Made by a program: the position numbers and the translations under genes | Shown: piece by piece, positions 1 to 8,610 of the stretch | Numbering within the stretch: position 1 is the stretch's first letter | Layout: each line of letters starts with the position of its first letter | The notes under the pieces: model-generated | Seen by the model: the letters and a program-made list of their open reading frames with translations, nothing else | What the model was told of the DNA's origin: nothing | The model's database searches: none | Assembly (NCBI RefSeq): GCF_003992135.1 | Contig: NZ_RQVN01000013.1 | Span: 1 to 48,412, forward strand | DNA length: 48,412 bases | Direction: 5' to 3' | Source: Veillonella sp. VA142 | Lineage (GTDB): Bacteria; Bacillota; Negativicutes; Veillonellales; Veillonellaceae

Positions 1-29
1 GTATATGTCTATTTTATTGCAAAAAAAGA

Positions 30-66
30 ATGTTGGCGACTACTCTTATATGAGTAGCCCCAACAT
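30..66. terminator. Bidirectional intrinsic terminator hairpin
   Basis: The arms ATGTTGG (30-36) and CCAACAT (60-66) enclose a second pair CTACTC/GAGTAG. A run of A lies just upstream, which is a T run for the minus strand, and a T-rich stretch follows. It could end a minus-strand gene from the right or a plus-strand gene entering from the left. No gene is visible to its left in this window. Confidence 0.7.
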
Positions 67-312
67 TTATTATAGAGCCTAAAAATGAGGAATTGCAATG
101 CTAGTAGAAGAAGCTTGTTTTTATCTGATAAGGAATTTGAGGGTTTGGTTCATAGTATAAATAAGTATATTTTATGTTCGAATAAAGTATGATATGATAT
201 AAATAAAAGTTTTAATCTTCTAAGATGCAGAATAAGATTTTTATATACTTTTTCTGCCATCAATTGAATTAGTTTCTTATTGGAGCATACTTATAAATAG
301 GGAGAGACCAGT
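67..312. other. Non-coding leader region, AT-rich
   Basis: I see no gene here. The stretch is AT-rich and holds several TATAAA/TATGAT-like hexamers, so the promoter for the downstream lipoprotein gene is probably here, but I cannot pick one pair of boxes with confidence. A purine-rich GGGAGAGA at 300-307 is the ribosome binding site for the gene starting at 313. Confidence 0.5.
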
Positions 313-1269
313 GTGTATAGTAAGATAATAAAACGATTAATGCGGTCACTGTACTTTTTTGCATTGTGGATATGTTTATGTACGGTGTTGGGGTGTGGCT
401 TTTCAGATAAAAGTAGTGCTGAAACAGACGGCAGATCAGAGGGTACTTCATATCATCTAGAGCAAAATAGAATGTCAATGGAGGAAGCTAGGAATAAATT
501 AAGTGCTATTGAAAAAGATATACAGTTGTTTCCATATGAATCCATATATGTGGGATATCATAATGAGTCCATTGTGAAACAATCCAAACCTGTTCGTGCA
601 GCTAGTATGATTAAAGTATATATATTAGGATATCTATTTGAAGAAATAGAAGCAGGCCATATTGATCTAGGTGAAACTATAGAATTAGAAGAATCCGATA
701 AAGTTGGTGGTGCTGGGATATTATCTGGTTACGCTGTCGGTACAAAATTGACTGTTGATGAATTAGCAAAGTTAATGATTACGGTTAGCGATAACTCTGC
801 AACCAACATACTAATACATCGTCTTGGAATGGGGTCAATCAACCAATACGTCTTAAAAAATGGATTTATAGATACGAAATTACAACGTTATATGATGGAT
901 TTAGAAGCTATACGGCAAGGCCGTGAAAATTATACATCGGCTAAAGATTTGGGGAACTGGTTTATGAATTTATTAGAAGGAAAAGGAATGTCAAACTCTT
1001 CTAGAGAGAAAATGTTGATGTACTTGTTGGGCCAAACAGATACTGAAACATTTAATGAGGCGTTATCCAATCGGCTTATTGCACATAAAACAGGAGAGCT
1101 TGCTGGAGTGTATCATGATGGTGGTATTATCTTTCAGAGCCAAGACTATAAAAAGGGGGAGGCCTATATACTTATAACACTCAGTGATTCTTACGAACTA
1201 AGAGAATCGGAAGTGTATCATTTTAAGAATATAGCTAAATATATAGATAGTAGGATATTTGAACGATAA
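313..1269 (+). CDS. Class A beta-lactamase-like serine hydrolase, lipoprotein
   Basis: The start is GTG, placed just after GGAGAGA at 301-307; the nearby GTG at 311 is out of frame and meets a stop. Residues 1-28 form a lipoprotein signal ending in the lipobox VLGC (Cys28). The class A serine hydrolase motifs are all present: SMIK (Ser98, Lys101), SDN (159-161) and KTG (259-261), with a segment MMDLEAIRQGRENYTSA where the family carries its omega-loop. The family includes penicillin-hydrolysing enzymes and wall-related serine hydrolases, and the sequence alone does not show whether it destroys beta-lactams. At 318 aa it is slightly longer than typical (about 290) because of the linker after the lipid anchor. 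It stands at the head of an accessory-looking trio and is not in an obvious operon with a regulator. Confidence 0.8.
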   Translation: MYSKIIKRLMRSLYFFALWICLCTVLGCGFSDKSSAETDGRSEGTSYHLEQNRMSMEEARNKLSAIEKDIQLFPYESIYVGYHNESIVKQSKPVRAASMIKVYILGYLFEEIEAGHIDLGETIELEESDKVGGAGILSGYAVGTKLTVDELAKLMITVSDNSATNILIHRLGMGSINQYVLKNGFIDTKLQRYMMDLEAIRQGRENYTSAKDLGNWFMNLLEGKGMSNSSREKMLMYLLGQTDTETFNEALSNRLIAHKTGELAGVYHDGGIIFQSQDYKKGEAYILITLSDSYELRESEVYHFKNIAKYIDSRIFER

Positions 1270-1343
1270 ATTTGTATTACTATGTGTGAAAATAGTAGGT
1301 GCATCATATGTTAATAATGTTGACATTATATTAAGGAGGAACT

Positions 1344-2153
1344 ATGAAAGTTTGTGGATCATGTCAAGCAACAAATAAAGATACTTCTAAATTTTGTAAT
1401 TCTTGTGGGACTATCCTAGAGAATACTTGTGAAAAGTGTGGTGAAAGTGTACCATCAACATCACAGTTTTGCCATAATTGTGGTACGGCAATCTCAAATA
1501 ATCAGAGAGTTAACAATGCTAGTCAAATAATAGAGGGACCTCAAATTATGACAGACTTAAGTGCGCAACAATTAGGGGATTCTAGCGATGTTAAAAATAA
1601 AGATGAGTTTCATAAAATATTAAAAGTAGTTGGCCTAGTCTATGCACTCGTAATTGTAGGAATTGTGGGATGGTATTTTTTATCTGATGATATAGAATAC
1701 TCTGGTTCTAAAATGTCACCAGAAATCACTGCCAATGAGGCAAAGGTTACAGAGAATAATGGACAGGATAAAGCTGTTGAGGCACAGAAAAAACAAGCAA
1801 AAAATGCAAAAGAAGCGCAACAAGCAGCAGTCAATCGATTGATGGAGTTTGAATCTGTACTGAAATCTATGGCAGATGATATTAATGCTGGCTCTATTAC
1901 TCCAGGTATGGCAACTGGTTCATTTAGAACGAATAAAGTTCAACAAATAACAATAGATAATGAAACGTTAAATAAGTTAGATAACGCGAGCCGCACAGGG
2001 ATTCAAGATATGAATAATCTTCAAAAAGAACGAATGAATGCTATGTTTGACGGATTACGAGGAAATACAAGCCGCTATGCAGATGGTGGTAAGATGTATG
2101 ATTTGTTCTACTCTAAATTAAACCAATATAAATCTACTTATGGATTGCAATAG
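1344..2153 (+). CDS. Double zinc-ribbon membrane protein
   Basis: The start follows a strong AAGGAGGA at 1333-1340. The N-terminus has two zinc ribbons, with CxxC pairs at Cys4/7 and Cys18/21 and again at Cys29/32 and Cys43/46. A linker of about 45 residues leads to one membrane helix (about 93-113). An Ala/Lys/Gln-rich coiled-coil-like stretch (about 130-165) and an uncharacterised C-terminal domain follow. The expected topology is ribbons in the cytoplasm and the C-terminal domain outside the inner membrane. The next gene begins 11 bases later with an LppM-like lipoprotein, so the two are probably one transcript. I do not recognise a specific function; zinc-ribbon proteins of this layout are common in Firmicutes and mostly unstudied. 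Confidence 0.75.
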   Translation: MKVCGSCQATNKDTSKFCNSCGTILENTCEKCGESVPSTSQFCHNCGTAISNNQRVNNASQIIEGPQIMTDLSAQQLGDSSDVKNKDEFHKILKVVGLVYALVIVGIVGWYFLSDDIEYSGSKMSPEITANEAKVTENNGQDKAVEAQKKQAKNAKEAQQAAVNRLMEFESVLKSMADDINAGSITPGMATGSFRTNKVQQITIDNETLNKLDNASRTGIQDMNNLQKERMNAMFDGLRGNTSRYADGGKMYDLFYSKLNQYKSTYGLQ

Positions 2154-2164
2154 GAGGTAAACAG

Positions 2165-3001
2165 ATGAATGTGATAAAGATGATAACTACGGCTACATTG
2201 GGAGTATGTTTGTTATTAGTATCTGGTTGCTTTAAAGCAGAACTTGGAACGACTATACGACCAGATGGTTCTATTCATGAACGTATTGAGATGGGAGTAG
2301 ATCCTGCATTGGCTAATATGTCTCCTAAATTAAGAAAAACATTTGACTCAGAGCGTAAAGAATTTGCTGAAAGTGGATATACTATTAAGGATACAGGAAA
2401 TAATGGATTTATAGCTGAAAAGGACACTCCTAATATCAAAGTTCTTGTTGAATCTGGAGCAAAATTATTTAATCCTGAAGAAGCTGATAAAGGTGTAAAA
2501 TATCGTAAAGGATTTTTTTATGATGCTTATAGTTTTGATTTAGTATTACCTAAAGATGAGACTAATAGTAATAGTCAACAATCTAACGAGATGGGAGATA
2601 AAATTTTAAGCTCTTCACAAGTACATTACTCATTAAATTTACCTGAACCGCCTATTCGGACAAATTCTCAGGATATATCCAACGAAAATAAAACTTTGCG
2701 GTGGAATTTAATTGAGAATGTTATGCATGGAACGCCAATACCTATCCAAGCTGATTTCCTAATCCATCATGAAAAAAACATTAAGTTAGTTCAATACTTA
2801 GGAATAGCATTTTCAGTTGGAGCATTGGGCTTATTAGGTATCGGTATATATCGTCGTCAAATTGATGGGAAGCCTTTTCTTATTGCTGGTGGAATTGCAT
2901 GTGTAGCTATCGCTATTGCAGGTGCAGCCTTATATAATGATTATACACATCCACCAGTATTAACAGATGCGGACCGAATTGTATCAACTAGTTCAAAATA
3001 A
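2165..3001 (+). CDS. LppM-like lipoprotein with C-terminal membrane hairpin
   Basis: The ribosome binding site AGGAGGT at 2152-2158 overlaps the upstream stop. The signal peptide ends in the lipobox VSGC (Cys22). The opening of the mature part, with ELGTTIRPDGSIHERIEMGV, is the beta-rich start seen in LppM/DUF3153-type domains. Two hydrophobic helices near the C-terminus (about 207-230 and 237-255) are separated by a short basic loop, giving a membrane hairpin, followed by a short polar tail. The protein would be lipid-anchored at one end and membrane-inserted at the other. The function is unknown. It is co-oriented with the zinc-ribbon gene 11 bases upstream and is followed by a clear terminator. 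Confidence 0.65.
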   Translation: MNVIKMITTATLGVCLLLVSGCFKAELGTTIRPDGSIHERIEMGVDPALANMSPKLRKTFDSERKEFAESGYTIKDTGNNGFIAEKDTPNIKVLVESGAKLFNPEEADKGVKYRKGFFYDAYSFDLVLPKDETNSNSQQSNEMGDKILSSSQVHYSLNLPEPPIRTNSQDISNENKTLRWNLIENVMHGTPIPIQADFLIHHEKNIKLVQYLGIAFSVGALGLLGIGIYRRQIDGKPFLIAGGIACVAIAIAGAALYNDYTHPPVLTDADRIVSTSSK

Positions 3002-3011
3002 ATATAGTGAA

Positions 3012-3044
3012 GGCTAGCAGAACTCGGGTTTTGCTGGCTTTTTT
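3012..3044 (+). terminator. Intrinsic terminator after the LppM-like gene
   Basis: The stem GCTAGCA (3013-3019) pairs with TGCTGGC (3032-3038), with an inner AAC/GTT extension, and is followed by six T. It separates the accessory trio from the mre operon. Confidence 0.85.
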
Positions 3045-3110
3045 ATTTATAATCTCCTTAAAGTATGTTACAATTAATAAAATATGGAATTCTTTATAAG
3101 GAGAGGTTCG

Positions 3111-4145
3111 ATGAAATTATTTTCTTCATTAGGAAGAGATTTAGGAATAGATATTGGTACCTTTCACACGCACATTTTTGTGGAAGGTCGAGGGGTGGTT
3201 GTATCGGAACCATCTATAGTGGCAACGGATGCAAAACAAGAGAATATCGTTACTATTGGAGAAGATGCGCAGCGCTTGTTGTTGCGCAATCCGGAAACAT
3301 TAGCACCTATGAGTCCTCTTAAAGAGGGCTTTATTGTGGATTATCGCATTGTGTTGTCCATGTTGAAATATTTTATGAACAAAGCGTCCAAGGCGGTTCG
3401 TAGATCCCGCGTCGTTATGGCAGTGCCTTGTGGCATAACCGATGTAGAGCGAAGAGCGATGACGGATGCCATCATTCAGGCAGGGGCTCGGGAAGCACAT
3501 TTATTAGAAAGTCCAGTAGCAGCAGCGATTGGTGCAGGGCTTCCTATTTTTGAGGCTCGAGGCAGTATGGCTGTCGATATCGGTGGTAGTACTACGGATG
3601 TTGCTATTGTATCGATGGGTGGTAAAGTGGCAAGTACAACATCACGGATTGGTGGTAATGAATTAAACGAAGCCATTTACCATTATATACGTAGCGAATT
3701 TTCTATCATGGTGTCCGATGAAACGGTAGAAAATATTAAACAAACGTTGGGGTGTGCTGCTGCTCCCTCTATTGAAGGGGAATACACCATCGTAGGTCGT
3801 CACTCTGAAACAGGACTCACTAAACGTTGTATGATTCGTAAAAGCGAAGTCTATGGAATTTTGCGACAACCGATTGCAGATATGGTAGCGGTTATACGCA
3901 GTATTTTGGAGAAAACACCACCTGAATTAGTGGCAGATATTATGGAAAGTGGCATGCTTCTTACTGGAGGTACATCCTTGCTTGAAGGGTTAGACTGCCA
4001 TATCCAAGAGGAACTAGGCATTCCTGTACGCATTGCAGATACGCCAGGCGATACGGTGGCACTTGGTTTAGGAAGAGCTGCTGCGGATGTACAACGTTTA
4101 GAGCGTTTATTAGTGGCTAGTAAATTACGAAAGGGGCGATCTTAA
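3111..4145 (+). CDS. mreB: Rod-shape protein MreB (divergent actin-like ATPase)
   Basis: The start ATG at 3111 follows AAGGAGAGG (3099-3107); an in-frame ATG at 3084 lies upstream of that site and is rejected. The 344 aa actin-fold protein aligns with MreB throughout: LGIDIGT near residue 11 (first phosphate loop), VDIGGSTTDVAIVS (second loop), and TPPELVADIMESGMLLTGGTSLLEGLD (adenosine region). MreB forms membrane-bound filaments that position the elongation machinery. Several usually invariant positions differ: the usual GTANT reads GTFHT, GGGTT reads GGSTT, and TGGGALL reads TGGTSLL. It is the first gene of mreBCD-mrdA-rodA and overlaps mreC by one base (TAATG). Position and partners support MreB rather than DnaK or FtsA. 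Confidence 0.93.
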   Translation: MKLFSSLGRDLGIDIGTFHTHIFVEGRGVVVSEPSIVATDAKQENIVTIGEDAQRLLLRNPETLAPMSPLKEGFIVDYRIVLSMLKYFMNKASKAVRRSRVVMAVPCGITDVERRAMTDAIIQAGAREAHLLESPVAAAIGAGLPIFEARGSMAVDIGGSTTDVAIVSMGGKVASTTSRIGGNELNEAIYHYIRSEFSIMVSDETVENIKQTLGCAAAPSIEGEYTIVGRHSETGLTKRCMIRKSEVYGILRQPIADMVAVIRSILEKTPPELVADIMESGMLLTGGTSLLEGLDCHIQEELGIPVRIADTPGDTVALGLGRAAADVQRLERLLVASKLRKGRS

Positions 4146-5062
4146 TGCAGCAATCTGAACGCAAATGGTTGACTATGATCGTAATCCTTTGTGCCATATT
4201 AGGTATTTTTGGATATATGTGGAAACAAAGAACACAAGTGCCAGTGGTGACGGTGACCTTAGAGAACTTAATGGCACCTTTCACTTACGGAGCTAGTCGT
4301 TTCTTGTCTGGTATACATACAGGAATATCCGTGATAGATAATGGTATTTTGCGCGTGAAAGACATGTCAGACTTAGAGGTCCGCAATGCTGAGTTAGAAC
4401 AAAAGCAAGTGGCTTATAATGAATTGGTAGCAGAAAATATTCGATTACGTCAATTGCTGAAATTTCATGGAGAACAACCTCAATTTGCGTTGTTAGCAGC
4501 GTCTGTGGTGACGCGTGATAGAGGTGCCTGGACAGATACTTTTACTATTAGCAGAGGCAGTGCAGATGGTGTAGCGACGAATATGGCAGTCATTGCTCCG
4601 CGCGGCGTCGTAGGTTTTGTATCTGATGTGTACGAACACTCTGCACGGGTGCAAAGCATATTAGATCCACGGTCAGCAACGGGGGTTATCGTCCAACGCC
4701 CTGAGTCTAGAATTGCATCCATTTTGAAAGGCAATGGAAATCGTCCAATGGAACCACAAATGGTGAATATCGCTCTAAATGGTGACGTTCTGAAAGGGGA
4801 TACCATCGTAACGTCAGGATTTGGTGGCATTTATCCGAAAGGGTTATTATTGGGACATGTGAAAGACATTGTGACCGATGAAGAAGGGTTTGTGAAACAT
4901 GCTATCATCGACCCTACAGTGGACTTTCAAAGTTTAGAAGAAGTATTCGTGATTGTGTCATCATCTATTGCACGACCAGAAGCGCCAAAATTAGAGCCAA
5001 AATTGATTCCTCGTACACAGCGAGATCAAGTAGAAGGGGCTAAAGGGACGGTGCAACAATGA
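4145..5062 (+). CDS. mreC: Rod-shape-determining protein MreC
   Basis: MreC is a bitopic inner-membrane protein that links MreB filaments to PBP2 and RodA in the elongasome. One membrane helix lies at about 9-26, a coiled coil at about 75-105 (rich in E, L, N and Q), and then the beta-barrel domain with the typical FTISRGSADGVATNMAV and GVVGFVSDV stretches. The C-terminus is a Pro/Lys/Glu-rich tail of about 30 residues. The length of 305 aa is normal. Start and stop codons overlap with mreB by one base and with mreD by four, which points to translational coupling. Confidence 0.95.
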   Translation: MQQSERKWLTMIVILCAILGIFGYMWKQRTQVPVVTVTLENLMAPFTYGASRFLSGIHTGISVIDNGILRVKDMSDLEVRNAELEQKQVAYNELVAENIRLRQLLKFHGEQPQFALLAASVVTRDRGAWTDTFTISRGSADGVATNMAVIAPRGVVGFVSDVYEHSARVQSILDPRSATGVIVQRPESRIASILKGNGNRPMEPQMVNIALNGDVLKGDTIVTSGFGGIYPKGLLLGHVKDIVTDEEGFVKHAIIDPTVDFQSLEEVFVIVSSSIARPEAPKLEPKLIPRTQRDQVEGAKGTVQQ

Positions 5063-5550
5063 AGCGATGTGCATGGATATTGATGTTACTAGGCGTTGTT
5101 ATTACTCAATCTTTAGTGGTGCCTAGATGGTTTCCCTATTCTTGGGCACCGCATCTATTACTAGATATTGCGTTGGTAGTGACCGTACTGAAAGGTCGAT
5201 CTCATGGTATGATGCTAGCCGTTGTAGGCGGTATTGTGCAAGACGTGATGATTGGCAATTATTTTGGATTACATGTGGTATCCTATGCGATAGTAAGCTA
5301 TATGTTAGGTGCCATGCAAGGCTCTGTGTATGAAGAACAATGGTATGCTAGTGCTGGGTGGACAGGCTTAGGTGTAGCCTTAGTTATGGTGTTACAAATT
5401 GGTTTGTTATGGATTGTACAAGAGCCTATAATAATGACTACGTATATTTGGAATCATGGGATTCCCTCTATAGGGATTGATGCCTTAGTAGGGATTGTGG
5501 TGCATAAATTGGTATGGCGCTGGGAAGAAAAAGATGAATACATGTGGTAG
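5059..5550 (+). CDS. mreD: Rod-shape-determining protein MreD
   Basis: This small, very hydrophobic protein (163 aa) has about five membrane helices and sits exactly where MreD belongs, between mreC and the PBP2 gene. The ATGA overlap with mreC gives the start. MreD sequences are weakly conserved; the helix-rich profile, the PRWFPYSWAPHLLLDIALV opening and the GIVQDVMIGNYFGLHVVSY segment fit the family. It is an integral inner-membrane component of the elongasome that contacts MreC. Confidence 0.9.
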   Translation: MKRCAWILMLLGVVITQSLVVPRWFPYSWAPHLLLDIALVVTVLKGRSHGMMLAVVGGIVQDVMIGNYFGLHVVSYAIVSYMLGAMQGSVYEEQWYASAGWTGLGVALVMVLQIGLLWIVQEPIIMTTYIWNHGIPSIGIDALVGIVVHKLVWRWEEKDEYMW

Positions 5551-5562
5551 AAAGGAGAGACT

Positions 5563-7461
5563 ATGTTAAAAGCATTATATAAAAAGAAAAAAACGACACG
5601 CTTTGATGTATTGCTAACCATAGTCGTCATCGTTTTTGCTATTTTGTTAGGACGTGTGTTTTATCTACAAGCCATTGAAGGTGATTATTACCGTGGGAAA
5701 GCGGAGGGGAATCGACTCCGGATGCTCTCTATGACGGCTACACGGGGATTAATGTATGATCGAAATGGTCAAATTGTGGTCGGTTCACGACCTGCCTATA
5801 TGGTGTCTATGTTGCCTACTGGAAAGCAGGCGGATCCAAAAGAGCTAGAGCAATTAGCGTCCTATTTACAAATTCCTGTGAAAATATTGGCAGAAAAAAT
5901 AGAGGCTCATAAGGGTGGTTATGAACCAATCCGATTAGCCAGTGACGTAACCTTAGACAAGGTGACAAAAATTGAAGAACATCGGCATGAATTACCTGGT
6001 ATTACTGTAGATGTAGAGCCACTTCGCTATTATCCTCATGATACGATGGCATCCCAATTATTGGGCTATGTAGGGGAAGTCAGTGAAGATGAGCTAGCGG
6101 AAGCGAAACAAGCAGAGATAGATGGAACACATATGGGTGGTACCATTGGCCCTGGTACGATTTTAGGACGTTCTGGGCTAGAAAAAATGTACGATTCTGT
6201 GTTGCGCGGTGTAGATGGTGGCCGTCAAGTAGAGGTGGATGCCAGTGGACGTCCTGTGGAAGAAGTGGGGCGTAAGCATACCATACCAGGTCGGAATATA
6301 CATTTAACCATTGACTTGAACCTACAAAAAGTGGCTGAAAAAGCTGTGTATGACCAATTAGCAGCGCTTAGAAAACAAGGTATTCCTGCGAAGGGAGCTG
6401 CCGTAGTGGCCCTAGATCCTAATACAGGGGCGGTACTCGCCATGGTGAGTGCACCAGGGTTCAATCCGAATTGGTTTGCCAAAGGGATTACTACGGAACA
6501 ATGGAATCAGCTGAATACAGATGCCAATCATCCTTTTGAAAATAAAGTAGTCACTGGTGAGTATCCGCCAGGGTCTCCTTTCAAAATTATTACGGGTGCA
6601 GCTGCCTTAGAATTGAAAAAGGTAACTCCTAATGAAATGATTTATGACAGTGGTAAACACTGGTTAATTGACAAACGAAATGCGGAGGGGGAAGCCTTAG
6701 GCTGGCTCGATTTCAATAAAGCATTGGCGAAGTCAGATAATGTATATTTCTATGAAATGGGAAATCGATTAGGTATTGATAATATCGATAAATATGCTAA
6801 AGTATTTGGCCTTGGTGAGAAGACGGGCATCAAGCTATATGATGAAGGCAGTGGTAATATTGCTAGCCCTGAATACAAGCGAAAAGTATTCGATCAAGAT
6901 TGGTACTTAGGAGAAACCTTTGATGCCGCGATTGGACAGTCTTTCACATTGGTGACTCCCATACAAATGGCGGTGGTTATGTCGGAAATTGCCAATGGAG
7001 GGATTCGTTACCAACCGTATGTAGTGAGTCGTATCGACAATGCAGACGGAACGCCGGAAGAGATTTTTGGACCTAAAAAATTAGGGGTCTTGCAAGTATC
7101 GAAAGCAGTGATGGATATTGTTCGTAATGGTCTTAGAGACGTAACCTTGGAAGGTGGTACGGCAGGGGAAATTTTTAAAGGCTTGTCCTTAGCCGTAGCC
7201 GGTAAAACGGGGACAGCGGAAAATGCTACTGGCCGTGACCATGGTTGGTTCGTTGCCTATGCGCCGTACGACAAGCCTCGTATAGTTGTGGTAGCGCTAG
7301 TGGAACAAGGTGGATTTGGTGCTGTATCAGCAGGAGCTATTGTACGCCCTATTTTAGAAGAATACTTTCACATTCCTAAACCAGTCGTAGTTCCTACGAA
7401 TGATAAGAAAGAAGATGCTAAAAAAGAGGCGAACTCTGAAAAAGAACAAAAGGTAGACTAG
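5563..7461 (+). CDS. mrdA: Penicillin-binding protein 2, class B transpeptidase
   Basis: The start follows AAAGGAGAG. One membrane anchor lies at about 17-36, then the pedestal (dimerisation) domain, then the transpeptidase domain. All three active-site motifs are visible: SPFK (Ser338, Lys341), SDN (391-393) and KTGT (from Lys548). At 632 aa it has the normal length of MrdA/PBP2. It cross-links lateral-wall peptidoglycan outside the inner membrane in partnership with RodA, whose gene follows 9 bases downstream. The C-terminal tail is Lys/Glu/Asp-rich and probably disordered. The place after mreD distinguishes it from the division homologue FtsI. Confidence 0.95.
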   Translation: MLKALYKKKKTTRFDVLLTIVVIVFAILLGRVFYLQAIEGDYYRGKAEGNRLRMLSMTATRGLMYDRNGQIVVGSRPAYMVSMLPTGKQADPKELEQLASYLQIPVKILAEKIEAHKGGYEPIRLASDVTLDKVTKIEEHRHELPGITVDVEPLRYYPHDTMASQLLGYVGEVSEDELAEAKQAEIDGTHMGGTIGPGTILGRSGLEKMYDSVLRGVDGGRQVEVDASGRPVEEVGRKHTIPGRNIHLTIDLNLQKVAEKAVYDQLAALRKQGIPAKGAAVVALDPNTGAVLAMVSAPGFNPNWFAKGITTEQWNQLNTDANHPFENKVVTGEYPPGSPFKIITGAAALELKKVTPNEMIYDSGKHWLIDKRNAEGEALGWLDFNKALAKSDNVYFYEMGNRLGIDNIDKYAKVFGLGEKTGIKLYDEGSGNIASPEYKRKVFDQDWYLGETFDAAIGQSFTLVTPIQMAVVMSEIANGGIRYQPYVVSRIDNADGTPEEIFGPKKLGVLQVSKAVMDIVRNGLRDVTLEGGTAGEIFKGLSLAVAGKTGTAENATGRDHGWFVAYAPYDKPRIVVVALVEQGGFGAVSAGAIVRPILEEYFHIPKPVVVPTNDKKEDAKKEANSEKEQKVD

Positions 7462-7470
7462 GAGTATACT

Positions 7471-8574
7471 ATGTGGCAGAGAATTATACATGAATGGGAT
7501 TGGATTTTGGTGCTATCCACCATCAGCCTGATTATCATTGGTTGTGTTGTTATTGGCAGTGCTACCCATGTCAATCGAGAAGGATTGCAAATTACAGGAT
7601 TAGTATCGAAACAATTGCTATTCTTTGGATTAAATATCGTTGCCATTGTAGGTCTGCAATGGCTAGATTACGAGCGCTTGCGTCCCTATGCAAAGTGGAT
7701 TTATGGCGCTACTATCGTTATGCTCTTGGCAGTTATGGTGGTAGGTACATCGGCACTAGGTGCGCAACGATGGATTCAGATTGGGCCTATTACGATTCAA
7801 CCATCAGAATTTACGAAGTTGATGATGATTATTAGCTTGGCAAATATGCTGGAAAGTCGAGTAGGAAAGTTAAATACTTTTAAAGAGTTATTGCCAGTAT
7901 TCTTATTTTTGGGAATCCCTGCCTTGTTGGTATTTAAGCAACCAGATTTGGGAACCTCCTTGGTGTATGTAGCTATATTAGCAGGCATGCTCTTTGTGAG
8001 CGGTATTCGTATGCGGTTAGTACAAATTATGGTTGGCACTATGGTAGCACTGTTGCCGTTAAGCTGGTTTGTATTACAAGAGTATCAAAAACAACGGATT
8101 ATGGTGTTTTTGAATCCTAATGTAGACCCCTTTGGCGCAGGATATCATATTATCCAATCTAAAATTGCCATTGGTTCTGGTTTATTATTTGGTAAAGGGC
8201 TCTTTGAAGGAACCCAAAGTCAGTTGAACTTTTTACCGGAAAACCATACGGACTTTATTTTTTCCGTAGTAGGGGAAGAATTAGGTCTTCTAGGTTGTTT
8301 TGTGGTCTTAGGATTACTATTGGTAGTTGTGTATCGTAGTTTTCTAATTGCGAAACGATCGGTAGATCCCTTTGGCAGGTTAATTGCCACAGGCATTGGC
8401 TCCATGCTGTTATTTGAAGTGTTAGTCAATGTAGGTATGACCACTGGTATTATGCCTGTAACGGGTATTCCATTGCCTTTCATCAGTTACGGTGTAAGTG
8501 CGTTAACAACGAATCTATTGAGTATAGGTTTATTATTAAATATAGTGATGCGCCAGAAAAAGCGCATGTTTTAA
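7471..8574 (+). CDS. rodA: RodA, SEDS peptidoglycan glycosyltransferase
   Basis: This SEDS polymerase has about ten membrane helices in 367 aa. The family hallmarks are present: GAQRWIQIGPITIQPSEFTK near residues 90-110, PDLGTSLVY near 155, and the C-terminal TGIMPVTGIPLPFISYG. RodA polymerises lipid II into glycan strands for cell elongation, with PBP2 as its cross-linking partner. The position directly after mrdA identifies it as RodA rather than FtsW or SpoVE. Confidence 0.96.
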   Translation: MWQRIIHEWDWILVLSTISLIIIGCVVIGSATHVNREGLQITGLVSKQLLFFGLNIVAIVGLQWLDYERLRPYAKWIYGATIVMLLAVMVVGTSALGAQRWIQIGPITIQPSEFTKLMMIISLANMLESRVGKLNTFKELLPVFLFLGIPALLVFKQPDLGTSLVYVAILAGMLFVSGIRMRLVQIMVGTMVALLPLSWFVLQEYQKQRIMVFLNPNVDPFGAGYHIIQSKIAIGSGLLFGKGLFEGTQSQLNFLPENHTDFIFSVVGEELGLLGCFVVLGLLLVVVYRSFLIAKRSVDPFGRLIATGIGSMLLFEVLVNVGMTTGIMPVTGIPLPFISYGVSALTTNLLSIGLLLNIVMRQKKRMF

Positions 8575-8583
8575 GTAGTAAAA

Positions 8584-8601
8584 AAGAGGCTAGTGCCTCT
8601 T
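8584..8601 (+). other. Short hairpin between rodA and the radical SAM gene
   Basis: The perfect inverted repeat AAGAGGC (8584-8590) and GCCTCTT (8595-8601) has a 4-base loop. It lacks a T run, so it is a poor terminator. Its 3' arm touches the TTGGAGG ribosome binding site of the next gene, so it could tune translation or stabilise the mRNA end of rodA. Confidence 0.5.
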
Positions 8602-8610
8602 GGAGGTTGT

